DNA of 64,000 nt from Corynebacterium suedekumii (lineage in GTDB: Bacteria > Actinomycetota > Actinomycetes > Mycobacteriales > Mycobacteriaceae), in NCBI RefSeq assembly GCF_030252185.1, contig NZ_CP126970.1:2170001-2234000 (forward strand), in the 5' to 3' direction. Every line of letters begins with the position of its first letter. Positions within the stretch are counted from its first letter, which is position 1. Under the pieces are notes generated by a model. The model was not told the origin of the DNA, ran no database searches, and worked only from the letters and a program-made list of their open reading frames with translations. Positions 7,437 to 16,975 of this stretch are shown one piece after another. A program made the position numbers and the translations under genes.

Positions 7437-8168
7437 TCAGCGGGGCATTTTCCGCCAGATCGGCCGTGGCACGGCGGCCATGATCCACGCGAGCAGGCGG
7501 AGGCGTCGGGGGATCCACAGGGTGGTACTCCCCTTGCCGTCGGTGATCTCGGTGGCCACGGCGTCGGCCACCTCCGCCGGGGTGACCGACATGGGGGCCG
7601 GGTCCATGCCCTCGGTCATGGAGCCGATGACGAAGCCGGGCCGGGCGGTGATCAGCCGCAGCGGGGTGCCGTGCAGGCGGTCGGCCAGGCCCTGGCAGAA
7701 GGCGTCGAGGCCGGCCTTGGTGGAGCCGTAGACGTAGTTGGCGCGCCTGGCCCGCCAGCCGGCGATGGAGGAGAACGCGATGATCTCCCCACGGGTCATG
7801 GTGTCGGCGAGGATGGTGAGCATGCTCACCTGGGCGGTGTAGTCGACGGTGGCGATCTCCACGGCGTGGGCCTCATCCGTCTCCGCGCGACGCTGCTCGC
7901 CGAGGATGCCGAAGGCGACGATCGCGGTGCCCAGTCCCCCGGTCAGATCTGCCGCCCGGTCCACCAGCGCGCGGTGCGACGCGAGGTCGGTGGCCTCGAA
8001 GTCGAGGGTGTGGACCTCGGTGGCGCCGGCGGCCGTGGCGCGTTCGGCGACCTCGGTCAGGGTCCAGGCGCGGCGGGCGGCGAGGACGACCGGGCGTCCG
8101 GCGCACAGTCGGGTGAGCAGGTCGCCGCCGATGTCGCTGTGTCCACCGAGCAGAAGGATGCCGTTCAT
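7437..8168 (-). CDS. Short-chain dehydrogenase/reductase, DprE2-like
   Basis: A 243-aa SDR. The N-terminal dinucleotide-binding motif reads LLGGHSDIG; NDxG-type and active-site segments are AFGILGEQ, SSIAGWRARR (Ser) and YGSTKAG (Tyr/Lys). The overall look is that of the decaprenylphosphoryl-2-keto-ribose reductase (DprE2) group, which contributes to arabinan precursor synthesis. Corynebacteria carry paralogues of that enzyme, so I call it DprE2-like, not DprE2. A C-terminal hydrophobic patch (LRLLAWIMAAVPRPIW) could touch the membrane. It precedes nothing on its own strand: the convergent CobG-like gene ends 11 bp away. Confidence 0.75.
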   Translation of the reverse strand: MNGILLLGGHSDIGGDLLTRLCAGRPVVLAARRAWTLTEVAERATAAGATEVHTLDFEATDLASHRALVDRAADLTGGLGTAIVAFGILGEQRRAETDEAHAVEIATVDYTAQVSMLTILADTMTRGEIIAFSSIAGWRARRANYVYGSTKAGLDAFCQGLADRLHGTPLRLITARPGFVIGSMTEGMDPAPMSVTPAEVADAVATEITDGKGSTTLWIPRRLRLLAWIMAAVPRPIWRKMPR

Positions 8169-8170
8169 GC

Positions 8171-8953
8171 TCAGGAGGCTACCTGATATCCCGTCATCGA
8201 CAGCGAGCCCATGGTGCGCTGTTCGTTGAACACGCCCACCTCCGTGGAACCGAGGGCGGCGGTGACGCCGGCGATGTAGGCCAGGGGCAGAAAGTGGTCC
8301 GGGGTGGGCACGGCCCGGGTGAATCCGGGGTGCTCGGTGAGGGTCTCCAGGCGGGAGGGATCAGACAGCATGATGTCCCGGGCGGCCTCGTCGAAGCTGT
8401 CGGCCCAGGCGGTGCCGGTGTTCCCGGCCGTCCAGTCGACCATGGAGAGGTTGTGGACGACGTTGCCGGAGCCGACGATGAGCACGTCATGCTCGGTGGC
8501 CAGCCGCGCCAGGCGGGTGCCCAGGTCGAGATGCTCGGACAGCGGTTTCGTGCCGTCGATGGACAGCTGGACCACCGGGATGGAGGCGTCGGGGAACATG
8601 TGCTTGAGCACGGACCAGGTGCCGTGGTCCAGTCCCCACTCCTGGTCGTTGTGGACCAGGGTGGGTTTGGCCACGTCGCGGACCAGTTCAGCGATCTCGG
8701 GGTCACCGGGGGCGTCGTAGGAGACGGCGGACAGCTCGGGCGGGAAGCCCCAGAAGTCGTGGATGGTGCGCGGGTTGGTCATCGCGGTGACGCCGGTGCC
8801 GCGGGTGTACCAGTGTGCGGAGACCGAGAGGATGGCCCGCGGTGCCGAGGGGGTGATGCTGTCGCCCAGGTCGGACCAGGTGCGGGTGAAGTCGTTGTCC
8901 TCGAGGGCGTTCATCGGTGAGCCGTGGCCGACGAACAGGGCTGTCGTGTTCAT
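8171..8953 (-). CDS. DODA-type extradiol ring-cleavage dioxygenase (LigB fold, YgiD-like)
   Basis: 260 aa. It belongs to the 4,5-DOPA-extradiol-dioxygenase family (class III). Likely metal and catalytic histidines are in LFVGHGSPMNAL, SAHWYTRG, NPRTIHDFWGFP and SGNVVHNL. The physiological substrate of the bacterial members is uncertain. I take the ATG at 8953; a GTG at 8971 would overlap the pepQ end but adds residues not typical of the family. It follows pepQ directly (stop to start 4 nt) and is probably co-transcribed with it. Confidence 0.8.
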   Translation of the reverse strand: MNTTALFVGHGSPMNALEDNDFTRTWSDLGDSITPSAPRAILSVSAHWYTRGTGVTAMTNPRTIHDFWGFPPELSAVSYDAPGDPEIAELVRDVAKPTLVHNDQEWGLDHGTWSVLKHMFPDASIPVVQLSIDGTKPLSEHLDLGTRLARLATEHDVLIVGSGNVVHNLSMVDWTAGNTGTAWADSFDEAARDIMLSDPSRLETLTEHPGFTRAVPTPDHFLPLAYIAGVTAALGSTEVGVFNEQRTMGSLSMTGYQVAS

Positions 8954-8957
8954 GGGC

Positions 8958-10067
8958 TTAGTGTAGCTCACGTGGTTGACGCGTCAACAGTTCGACGCCG
9001 TCGGCGGTGACGGTGACGATGTCCTCCAGCCGCATCCCCCACCGCCCGGACCGGTAGATGCCCGGCTCAATGGAGAAGCACATCCCCTCCTCGAGGACGA
9101 GATCGTTGCCGGCCATGATGAACGGTTCCTCGTGGGTGGACAGGCCGATGCCGTGGCCGGTGCGGTGGATGAACAGCTCGCCGTACCCGGCGTCCGTGAT
9201 CGCCTCGCGCGCTGCCGCGTCTATCGACGCCGCCGTCACCCCCGGCCGCACCGCCGCCACCGCCGCCGCATGCGCGCGGTGCAGTACCTCGTAGGCGCCG
9301 ACCACCTCCGGGTCGGCCTCCCCCGCCCCGCCGACGACGTAGGTGCGGGTGGAGTCGGAGTGGTAACCGGGGCCGAGGGTGCCGCCGAGGTCGACCACGA
9401 CGACGTCGCCACGCGTGAGCTGACGGTCAGAGAAGCTGTGGTGCGGGTTCGCGCCGTTGGCGCCGGAACCGACGATGACGAAGTCCACCGAGTCGTGCCC
9501 GTCCAGGATGAGGGCGTCGACCTCGGCGGCCACCTCCGCTTCGGTGCGTCCTTCCCGCAGGAGCGAGGGCACGCGCGCGTGGACCGCGTCAATGGCGTGG
9601 GCTGCACGCCGCAGCTGGTCGATCTCCGCGGGGTCCTTGCGCATGAACAGCTCGGACAGGGTGGTCGCGGCGGGCACTGTCGGGGCACCCACCAGCTCCT
9701 GAAGGCGCAGGACGTGCAGCGTGGTCAGGCTCGACCCCAGCGCCACCGGGCCGGCGGGTAGCGCGGCGACGGCGAGAGCGTGGGCGTCGTCGCCGTCGAC
9801 CCAGCCGGAAACCTCGATGTTCAGCTCCGGCACCGCGGAATCGGCGAGATCCCCGGCGTCGGTGGCCGGGACCACCAGCCGGGGTGTGCCGTGGGCGGGC
9901 ACGACGAGCGCGGTGAGCCGTTCGTGGGAGGAGACCCAGGACCCGGTGAGGTACGCCAGCTCCGGGCCGGAGCCGACGATGAGACCGGCCAACCCGGCCC
10001 GGGCCGCCAGCACGGCGGCATCGGTGAGGCGACGGGCGTAGACATCGGGGGAGAACAGTTCAGCCAT
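8958..10067 (-). CDS. pepQ: Xaa-Pro dipeptidase / M24 aminopeptidase
   Basis: A 369-aa creatinase-N domain plus M24 pita-bread catalytic domain. The five metal ligands are visible: two Asp in VVVDLGG and HSDSTRT, His in HRTGHGIGL, Glu in CFSIEPGIY, and Glu in MRLEDIV. It hydrolyses Xaa-Pro dipeptides in the cytoplasm. The start at 10067 is chosen because TACCAT lies exactly 7 nt upstream (leaderless layout). Upstream in-frame ATGs would run into the promoter of the divergent protease gene. Confidence 0.9.
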   Translation of the reverse strand: MAELFSPDVYARRLTDAAVLAARAGLAGLIVGSGPELAYLTGSWVSSHERLTALVVPAHGTPRLVVPATDAGDLADSAVPELNIEVSGWVDGDDAHALAVAALPAGPVALGSSLTTLHVLRLQELVGAPTVPAATTLSELFMRKDPAEIDQLRRAAHAIDAVHARVPSLLREGRTEAEVAAEVDALILDGHDSVDFVIVGSGANGANPHHSFSDRQLTRGDVVVVDLGGTLGPGYHSDSTRTYVVGGAGEADPEVVGAYEVLHRAHAAAVAAVRPGVTAASIDAAAREAITDAGYGELFIHRTGHGIGLSTHEEPFIMAGNDLVLEEGMCFSIEPGIYRSGRWGMRLEDIVTVTADGVELLTRQPRELH

Positions 10068-10104
10068 GCCCGCCATGGTAGAGAAGCCCGGTAGCCTGGG
10101 CCGC
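10068..10104. promoter_or_regulatory. 37-bp divergent gap, back-to-back leaderless promoters of pepQ and the protease gene
   Basis: On the minus strand TACCAT (10075-10080) is 7 nt from the pepQ ATG. On the plus strand TAGCCT (10092-10097) is 7 nt from the protease GTG. The two -10 elements are 11 bp apart. Confidence 0.5.
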
Positions 10105-10715
10105 GTGTCCACCTCCTTCACCCTGCGCATCGCCGCCGGCCGCACCTACTGCTCCGGTGTGCTCATCAGTCCCGACCTCGACGCCGCCCTCAAGACCCGC
10201 ACCGAGTTCGCGCTGACCTGCGCGCACTTCTTCCGGGAGAAGGAGGCTCCCCTCAAGGTCGGCGGCGCCAACTTCCACGCCACCGTCCTGGGTGCGGTGA
10301 CCATCCCGCTGACGGATCTCGCCGTGGTCCGCCTCGACCGGCTCTCCCCGCCCAAGGATCTGCCGCGCGTATCGACGTCCCGTGCCCCCTTCCTCGCCCG
10401 CACCCTCACCCGGGGCTTCGGGGGAAGCTACCTCTCCCCGCAGGAGCGATACGGCCGGGTGGTCGGGTACACCCCCTTCGGGTTCTCCCGGAACCTGGCC
10501 ACCGTCGTCCGCTCCGGCGCCCTGATCTACAACAACCCGCCCGCGGTCCGGGGGATTCCGGCGGGCCGGTCATCGTCGACGGCGAGGTCGTCGGCGTGCA
10601 GTCGCTCATCACCGACCCCTTCGGGAAGAACCTGCGTATCGCCACGATCCAGCAGGTCGCGCCCTACCACCGCCAGATCACCTCCGCCATCGACGCCCTG
10701 CGGGACCGCTACTAA
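10105..10715 (+). pseudogene. Trypsin-like serine protease, frame interrupted before the catalytic Ser block
   Basis: A chymotrypsin-fold protease of ~203 aa if corrected. Catalytic His lies in ALTCAHFF, Asp in LTDLAVVRLD, and Ser in GDSGGPVIVDGEVVG. The Ser block is in the +1 frame: the run of five Gs at 10550-10554 needs a sixth to read VRGDSGGP. With that base the frame ends at the TAA at 10713-10715, overlapping the helY stop by 4 bp. Without it the protein loses its nucleophile and runs on in an Arg/Ser-rich frame. No signal peptide is visible after the GTG start at 10105, so an intracellular location is implied. It may be a sequencing error or a true pseudogene. Confidence 0.75.
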
Positions 10716-13498
10716 CTGCCGATGGCCACCACACCCCGACGGATCGCGTCGATCGACCGGCGGGCAGTGCCCCGGACCTCGTCGGTGTAACCGGTCTTGG
10801 CCACCTGCTCGAGCAGGTCGATGACCTGCCGGCACCAGCGGACGAAATCACCCGGGGTCATCTCCGCACCCGAGTCGGCGGACGCCGCCAGGCTGTAGCC
10901 GAGCGGTGCACCGGCGGCCCACTGGTGGATCGCCAGGGCGAACCCCGCCTCCGGTTCGCGGGTGACGGGCAGGTTGTGGCGGCGCTCGTCGGCGGCCAGT
11001 TCCGTCCAGATGCTCGTCGTCGCATCCATCGCCGTGGCCATCCGTTCGGTGGCCGCCTGGGCCTCCCCGCCGGTGGCCTTGCGGTTCTCGAAGGTGCACA
11101 TGGACACCACGCCGGCCAGTTCCGCCGGGTCCAGCTCGTTCCAGATGCCACGCCGCAGGCACTGCGCGACCAGCAGGTCGGATTCGTTGTGGATCTGGGC
11201 CAGACGCTCACCCTCGTCGGTGATCACCGGCACGCGGTCGGCACCGGTGCCCTCGAACTCCACGTAGTCCATCTCCGACAGGAGCCCGATGATGCGCTCG
11301 AAGTGCTTGCCCAGGGTGTCGGTGGCTCGTTCCACCCGGGTCTCCAGGCGGTGCAGATCGCGCTCGCGGCGGGCGAGCTTCTCCCCCACCCGGGCCAGCT
11401 GCTCCCGGTCGGTGGACGGCCAGGAATGCACCGGGTGGTTGCGCAGTGCCTCCCGCAGGGCGATGACCTTCTTCGAGTCGCGGACGCGGGCGGACTGCTT
11501 CATCTTCTTCGGCCGACCGAAGCTGTGACGCTGGAACTGCTGAACCACATACCGGGTGTTCTTGCGCGGCGCTTTGGTCACGTTGCGGGGCACGCGCATG
11601 TGCCCCAGGACGATGGGGGGATTCTGGAACCCGGCGGCGTCGATACGCCCGGACCAGCCCTGCTCGGTGGTCACCCATGGGCGGGGATCGCGCATCTGGT
11701 TGGCCGGGGTGACCACCACGGCCAGTACCGGGTGTTTGCGGCCCGGGATGGCGATGACGTCGCCGAGCTGGAGTTTGCCCAAGATGGTGGCGGTCTCCTC
11801 CGCACGCTGCTGGAGCGAATGCTGGCGCGCGGACTTCTCCTCGTCGCTGAGTTCGCGGCGCAGGCGCATGTACTCCATGAGCAGCTCGGCCGCGTCCTCC
11901 CCGTCAGCTGCGGGCGGATTGAACGTGGCGATGTCCCGGTTGAGCTGCAGGCGCAGCTCTCGGACGCGGTGCTCGGCGCGCTCGATCTCCCGGATCTCAT
12001 CGACGACGGAACCGTCGGCCTGGTACTGCGCGAAGGACTTCTCCAGCAGACGCAGGGAGGGCTCGAAACCGATCATGTTGAGAAGGTTGACGGCCATGTT
12101 GTAACCGGGGGCGAAGGTGGAGATGAGCGGATAGGTCCGCGTCGACGCCAGGCCCGCCACAGCGCGCGGGTCCATGGCCGGCGCCCACTGGACCACGGCG
12201 TGGCCGATGACGTCGATACCTCGTCGGCCCGCCCGGCCGGTCAGCTGCGTGTACTGGCCCGGGGTCAGTTCCACGTGGGCCTCACCGTTGAACTTCACCA
12301 GCTTCTCCAGCACCACCGTGCGGGCCGGCATGTTGATACCCAGGGCGAGGGTCTCGGTGGCGAACACCGCCCGGACCAGGCCCTGGACGAACAGGTCCTC
12401 CACGATGTGCTTGAAGGCCGGCAGCATGCCCGCGTGATGCGCCGCGAAACCGCGCTTGAGCGCCCCTTTCCACTGGGCGAACTGCAGCACCTGGAGGTCC
12501 TCCTCCGGGATGCCCTCCACCCCGGCGTCGACAATCTCCCCGATACGCTCCCCCTCCTCCTGGGAGGTGAGCACCAGGTTGGAGCGCAGGCACTGGAACA
12601 TCGCGCCGTCACAGCCGGCCCGGGAGAAGATGAACGTGATGGCCGGCAGCATCTGCTGACCCTGCAGCAGACGGATGACATCCGGTCGGCCGACCGGGCG
12701 CTGCTTGTCCGCGGGCCGCTGCGCACCCGAGCGACGCCCCGCCGCCCGGGCCCGGAACCCACGTCCGGACTCCCAGTCGTCGCGCCCCTCCGACGCGTCG
12801 GCCGCCTCGAGGCGTTCGATGCGACGTTCCAGCTCGTGGTTGACCTCTCCCCCGGTGCCCGGCTCGAACAGCGGGAAGATCTTCCGGCCCACCATCATCC
12901 ACTGCTCCAGCGGGACGGGACGGTGCTCGGAGACGATGACCGTGGTGTCACCGCGGACGGTGGTGAGCCAGTTGCCGAACTCCTCCGAGTTGGACACGGT
13001 GGCCGACAGGCCGATGATCTTCACCGACTCGTCGAGGTTGAGGATGACCTCCTCCCACACCGCGCCGCGAGACAGGTCCGCCAGGTAGTGGATCTCATCC
13101 ATGACCACGTGGCTGAGCCGGTCGAGGGCGAAGGACCCGGCGTAGATCATGTTGCGCAGGACCTCGGTGGTCATGACGACGATTTCGGCGTTGCTGTTGA
13201 TGGACACGTCACCGGTGAGCAGCCCCACGGCGTCCTCACCGTGAGCGGTCACCAGGTCGTGGTACTTCTGGTTGCTCAGCGCCTTGATCGGCGTGGTGTA
13301 GAAGCACTTGGTGCCCCGGGACAGGGCCAGGGACACCGCGAACTCGCCGACGATGGTCTTGCCGGCGCCGGTGGGCGCGCACACGAGGACCCCGTGGCCC
13401 TCCTCGACGGCCCGGCACCCCTCGATCTGGAAGTCATCGAGCGGGAATCCGAGGTCGGCGGTGAACTCCGCCAGATGCGTGTAGGCCTGTTCGTTCAT
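10712..13498 (-). CDS. helY: Ski2/Mtr4-like DEAD/DEAH-box helicase HelY
   Basis: 928 aa. RecA-like domains carry Walker A APTGAGKT, the motif Ia region TTPIKALSNQKY, motif II VMDEIHYL, motif III GLSATVSN, and motif VI TGRAGRRGID. The long C-terminal half is the accessory and Mtr4/Ski2-like region. It is a putative RNA/DNA helicase conserved in Actinobacteria (M. tuberculosis Rv2092c). It lies downstream of tatC, as in mycobacteria. The ATG at 13498 has TAGCGT 6 nt upstream, so it may have its own leaderless promoter as well as reading from tatA-tatC. Confidence 0.92.
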   Translation of the reverse strand: MNEQAYTHLAEFTADLGFPLDDFQIEGCRAVEEGHGVLVCAPTGAGKTIVGEFAVSLALSRGTKCFYTTPIKALSNQKYHDLVTAHGEDAVGLLTGDVSINSNAEIVVMTTEVLRNMIYAGSFALDRLSHVVMDEIHYLADLSRGAVWEEVILNLDESVKIIGLSATVSNSEEFGNWLTTVRGDTTVIVSEHRPVPLEQWMMVGRKIFPLFEPGTGGEVNHELERRIERLEAADASEGRDDWESGRGFRARAAGRRSGAQRPADKQRPVGRPDVIRLLQGQQMLPAITFIFSRAGCDGAMFQCLRSNLVLTSQEEGERIGEIVDAGVEGIPEEDLQVLQFAQWKGALKRGFAAHHAGMLPAFKHIVEDLFVQGLVRAVFATETLALGINMPARTVVLEKLVKFNGEAHVELTPGQYTQLTGRAGRRGIDVIGHAVVQWAPAMDPRAVAGLASTRTYPLISTFAPGYNMAVNLLNMIGFEPSLRLLEKSFAQYQADGSVVDEIREIERAEHRVRELRLQLNRDIATFNPPAADGEDAAELLMEYMRLRRELSDEEKSARQHSLQQRAEETATILGKLQLGDVIAIPGRKHPVLAVVVTPANQMRDPRPWVTTEQGWSGRIDAAGFQNPPIVLGHMRVPRNVTKAPRKNTRYVVQQFQRHSFGRPKKMKQSARVRDSKKVIALREALRNHPVHSWPSTDREQLARVGEKLARRERDLHRLETRVERATDTLGKHFERIIGLLSEMDYVEFEGTGADRVPVITDEGERLAQIHNESDLLVAQCLRRGIWNELDPAELAGVVSMCTFENRKATGGEAQAATERMATAMDATTSIWTELAADERRHNLPVTREPEAGFALAIHQWAAGAPLGYSLAASADSGAEMTPGDFVRWCRQVIDLLEQVAKTGYTDEVRGTARRSIDAIRRGVVAIGS

Positions 13499-13536
13499 GC
13501 CACCACGCTACTGAAAAACGTGCGTGGTGAGCGGGG

Positions 13537-14573
13537 CTACAGCACGTCGTCGAAGGTGCCCGGGCGGCGGGCGGCCTGGTCGAGGGAGGTGGTGGCCGAT
13601 CCGGTGGTTCGGTGGGTCGGTTCGCCGACCGGGGCAGCCGGGGCGACCGGCTGCGGGGCGTCCACTCCCCGGGCCCGGTGGACAACGGTGAGGCCGCCTC
13701 ATCGTCCAGGTCGAGCCACTCCGGGCGCTGCTTCTGCCGGCGCTTGTCGTTCCACCGGGCGAACTGCAGCGCCATCTCGACGAGCAGAGTGAGTGCGACG
13801 GCCAGGGCGACCATGGACACCGGGTCCTGGCCCGGGGTCATGAACGCCGCGAAGATGAAGATGACGAGGATGATGATCCGTCGCTTGTCCTTGATGGTCG
13901 CGTACTCCAGGACGCCCACGATGTTGAGCATGACCAGGATGAGCGGGACCTCGAAACTCACGCCGAAGATGAGCAGGAGAACGAGCAGGAAGTTGTAGTA
14001 GCGCTCACCGGTGAGGGCGGCGGCCTGGAACTCGTCGCCGATGCCCATGAGGAACTCCAGGCCGAAGTGGACGACGAAGTAGGCCAGGACAGCGCCGGCG
14101 GTGAACAGCAGGACAGCGAGGGTGACGAAGACGAAGGTCGCCCGCCGCTCCTGCTTGTGCAGGCCGGGGACGATGAAGGCCCAGATCTGGTACAGCCACA
14201 CCGGCGAGGAGAGCACCGCGCCGGCCAGGGCACCGACCTTGAGGCGGAGCATGAACATCTCCATCGGCGCGGTCGCCAGCAGGCGGCATTCACCGTCGTG
14301 GGAGAAGTCGGCGCGGCGTTCGGCCGGGAGCGAACAGTAGGGTCCGCGGAGGATCTCACCGAGCGGCGGCAGTCCCAGGGCCCCGTGCTGGTACCAGAGG
14401 AATCCGATGATGGTGCCGCCCACCAGGGCGAGGATGGAGATGATGACGCGGCGTCGCAGCTCCTGCAGGTGCTCGACGAGCGACATGTCCCCGGTCGGGG
14501 ACTTCTCCTTCTTCGCGCCCGGCTTCCTGCCCAGGAATCGCCGGGAACGCTTGACGCCTGTGGTGTCGGACAT
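13537..14573 (-). CDS. tatC: Twin-arginine translocase subunit TatC, frame interrupted in the C-terminal tail
   Basis: The core subunit of the Tat exporter for folded proteins. Six membrane segments and the signature MSLVEHLQELRRRVI, plus the conserved Glu in APMEMFMLRLK, MTPGQDPVSM and FGVSFEVPL, are intact. After WLDLDDEAASPLST the frame needs one extra base (near 13674-13678) to give the natural proline-rich tail ending LDQAARPGTFDDVL and TAG at 13537-13539. Uncorrected it runs into helY. Corrected length is ~345 aa. The membrane part is unaffected, so function may be retained either way. tatA ends 15 bp upstream. Confidence 0.88.
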
Positions 14574-14588
14574 CAGAGGGTGGCCCGC

Positions 14589-14990
14589 CTACTGGTTCGA
14601 CTGCTGCGGGCCCTGGTAGCCCTGCGGGTTACCCGGCTGCTGGTAGCCGGCCGGCGGGTTGCCGGGCTGCTGGGGCTGTGGGTACCCCGGCTGCGGCGGC
14701 TGCTGCCCGGCCGGGGTGGAGCCGGCCTGCGGCGGCTGTGGGGAATGGTACTGCGGGTTCGGCTGATTCTGCGGCTGGTCCCAGTAACCCTGCTGGCCCG
14801 GGGCGAGCTGTCCCTGCTGGGGCTGCTGGTTCTGCGGCTGGTCGTCGTTGCCCATCTCCTTGACCTCGGACTTGAAGATGCGCATGGAGCGGCCGATGGA
14901 ACGGGCCGCGTCCGGGAGCTTCTTCGCCCCGAAGAGCAGGACCAGGACGACGGCGATGATGATGAGCTCGGTGGCACCAAGGTTGGGCAT
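14589..14990 (-). CDS. tatA: Twin-arginine translocase subunit TatA
   Basis: 133 aa. A single N-terminal membrane helix ([18 protein letters not shown]) is followed by the [20 protein letters not shown] amphipathic helix typical of TatA, which forms the variable-size pore. The tail is unusual: about 80 residues made mostly of Q, P, G, N and Y (for example [18 protein letters not shown]). It is longer and more repetitive than most TatA tails. It is followed by tatC. The upstream pafC gene ends 52 bp away. Confidence 0.92.
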   Translation of the reverse strand: MPNLGATELIIIAVVLVLLFGAKKLPDAARSIGRSMRIFKSEVKEMGNDDQPQNQQPQQGQLAPGQQGYWDQPQNQPNPQYHSPQPPQAGSTPAGQQPPQPGYPQPQQPGNPPAGYQQPGNPQGYQGPQQSNQ

Positions 14991-15042
14991 GGGGACCTTT
15001 CGGGTGTGACGGGTGTGTCAACGGGCTGGTGGTTCGGGTGAA

Positions 15043-16020
15043 CTACCGGTCTGGCCGTTCATCATACGCGGTGAGACCGGCCTCCGCGCGGTGGCGCACC
15101 TGCTCGACGAGGTCGGCCGGCGCGGTGACGGTGAGGCGGTCGGACTGGCCGATGACGAAGCGGATGAACCACTCGGCGGAGCCGACGGGCATGCGGGCCT
15201 CGACCATCCCGTCGCCCCGGTCCTGACCCAGCTCGAGGGGGTAGTAGTCGGCGAGCCAGGTGGCGTCGGCACGTACGAGAAGGTGGGCGTGCTCGGCGAC
15301 GGTCCGGAAGCTGAAGGGGTCGTCGGCGTCGAAGGGCATCCGGTCGAGGTGCGGGGTGGCCTGCTCGTCGAGGACGGTCATGTCGCTCATCCGGTCGGCG
15401 CGGAAGTTCTTGTGGCGTCCGGACGCCTCCTCCCAGCCGGCCAGGTAGGTCTCGCCGCCGTTGACGAAGATGCGCACCGGGTCGACGGTGCGGACGGTCT
15501 CGGTGTCGGAGGAGGCGGAACGGTAGGTGAACCGCACCCGCCGGTCGGACTGCATGGCCTCCCGGAGGATGACTTGAGCGGTGGATTCGGCCGGGTCGTC
15601 GGTGGCCAGGGAGTCGAAGATCGCCACGGCCCGGGGGTCGAGGATGGAACGCAGTTTCGCCGCGGCGGAGACGACGGCCTCCCGGTCGGTGAGCCCGGGG
15701 ATGCCCTCGAGGGATTCGAGGGTGAGCAGCAGCGCTCCGGCCTCGGTCGGGGTCAGCCTCAGTGCCCGGTCCATGCCCTGGGAGTTGGTGATGCGGACCT
15801 CGCGGTAGTCGGCGGTGAGGTCGACGAGTTCCTCGGGCCAGGAGCCGACGCCGCACAGGGACAGCCGGTGCAGGTCAGCGAGCAGCTCGCCGGGGTCGCG
15901 TCCCAGGTCCTTCGCCGCCTCCATGACGGTGCGGTCCGGATGGGACTGGAAGTACGGGATGAGGTTGAGGGAGCGGACGAGGGTGTCGATCTTCGCCGGG
16001 GAGTCCTTGTGTCGTGCCAT
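15043..16020 (-). CDS. pafC: WYL-domain transcriptional regulator PafC
   Basis: A 325-aa winged-HTH/WYL protein. With PafB it forms the heterodimeric regulator of the mycobacterial LexA-independent DNA-damage response. An N-terminal HTH (residues ~10-60), a WYL core with VRFTYRSASSDTETVRTVDP and GETYLAGWEEASG, and a WCX-like C-terminus are seen. It sits one base after the pafB stop, so it is translationally coupled. Despite the name (proteasome accessory factor), a direct proteasome role is not established. Confidence 0.9.
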   Translation of the reverse strand: MARHKDSPAKIDTLVRSLNLIPYFQSHPDRTVMEAAKDLGRDPGELLADLHRLSLCGVGSWPEELVDLTADYREVRITNSQGMDRALRLTPTEAGALLLTLESLEGIPGLTDREAVVSAAAKLRSILDPRAVAIFDSLATDDPAESTAQVILREAMQSDRRVRFTYRSASSDTETVRTVDPVRIFVNGGETYLAGWEEASGRHKNFRADRMSDMTVLDEQATPHLDRMPFDADDPFSFRTVAEHAHLLVRADATWLADYYPLELGQDRGDGMVEARMPVGSAEWFIRFVIGQSDRLTVTAPADLVEQVRHRAEAGLTAYDERPDR

Positions 16021-16021
16021 C

Positions 16022-16975
16022 TCAGTCGGCCTTCCTCAGCAGCTCGACGATGTCGTGGCGGATGTCCGCGGGCTCGTGGACGATGACGGCCGGGGCGAAG
16101 CCGGCCGCGGTGCGGGCGAGCCAGTCCCGGTCGACGTCGACAAGCTCGACTCGCCCGTCTGTCCGCCGGTGTCCGGCGGCGGCGAGTTCGTGCGCGGTGC
16201 CCTCGGGAATGGTGAGCACGGCGTCGACGCGTTGGCGGCCGTACCTCAGGGACTCCTCGACGATGTGCTGCAGAGACGTCGGCGGCGTGGGGTGGGTCGC
16301 CTTCTCCCGCCGGGCGCGGACGTTGTTGATGCGGCGGATGCGGAAGGACCGGGGTGCGTCCCGGTCGATGTCGTGTCCGACGAGGTAGAGCCGGTCGTGC
16401 AGGGTGACCAGACCCCACGGGTCCATCACCCGGCGCACCGGCTCCGCGGTCGGGGTGGCGGCGTAGTCGAAGGTCATCCGGTACCCGGCCCGGACGATGG
16501 TGAGGATGTCGGTGAGTACCGCGGGTGAGAGGGAGGTCAGGTCGTTGACCGCGGCGAACACCGGTGCCTGGGACAGGTCGCGGCTGACCCCGGAGGCGGC
16601 GAGCTTGGTCCAGCCGGAACGGGCGAACACGCCGAGCTCACTGGTCTGCCCCATCTCACCGGCGAGTCCGAGGACGGCGGCCTCCTCCGGGGTGAAGGTG
16701 ACCTCGGGCAGCTCGTACTGGTCGGACTGGAGGCGGTAGCTCGTGCCCTCCCCGTCGCGGGACTGCCGGGATTCCAGGGGGACGCCGGCCCGGGCGAGGG
16801 TGTCGATGTCGCGGTGGAGTTTGGTGAGGAAGGCGTCGTCGCTGATGTCCTGGTACCCGTCGACGTGGGTGCGGATCCACGCGGGGGTGAGCATGCGGCC
16901 GCCCTGACGGTCGGCGTCGAGAAGCGCGAAGACCAGTCGGGTCAGGCGCTGGACGGCGTGCTCGGCGGCCGGCAT
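16022..16975 (-). CDS. pafB: WYL-domain transcriptional regulator PafB
   Basis: 317 aa, the partner of PafC. The start is ATG at 16975, which overlaps the pafA stop by one base (TGATG). HTH region LVFALLDADRQGGRMLTP..., WYL core with YRMTFDYAATPTAEPVRRVM and DRLYLVGHDIDRDAPRSFR. An upstream open extension in this frame lies inside pafA and is antisense to nothing real, so I ignored it. Confidence 0.9.
   Translation of the reverse strand: MPAAEHAVQRLTRLVFALLDADRQGGRMLTPAWIRTHVDGYQDISDDAFLTKLHRDIDTLARAGVPLESRQSRDGEGTSYRLQSDQYELPEVTFTPEEAAVLGLAGEMGQTSELGVFARSGWTKLAASGVSRDLSQAPVFAAVNDLTSLSPAVLTDILTIVRAGYRMTFDYAATPTAEPVRRVMDPWGLVTLHDRLYLVGHDIDRDAPRSFRIRRINNVRARREKATHPTPPTSLQHIVEESLRYGRQRVDAVLTIPEGTAHELAAAGHRRTDGRVELVDVDRDWLARTAAGFAPAVIVHEPADIRHDIVELLRKAD

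Noticed and set aside
15013..16086. Plus-strand open frame opposite pafC
   Set aside because: Antisense shadow of a clear WYL regulator.
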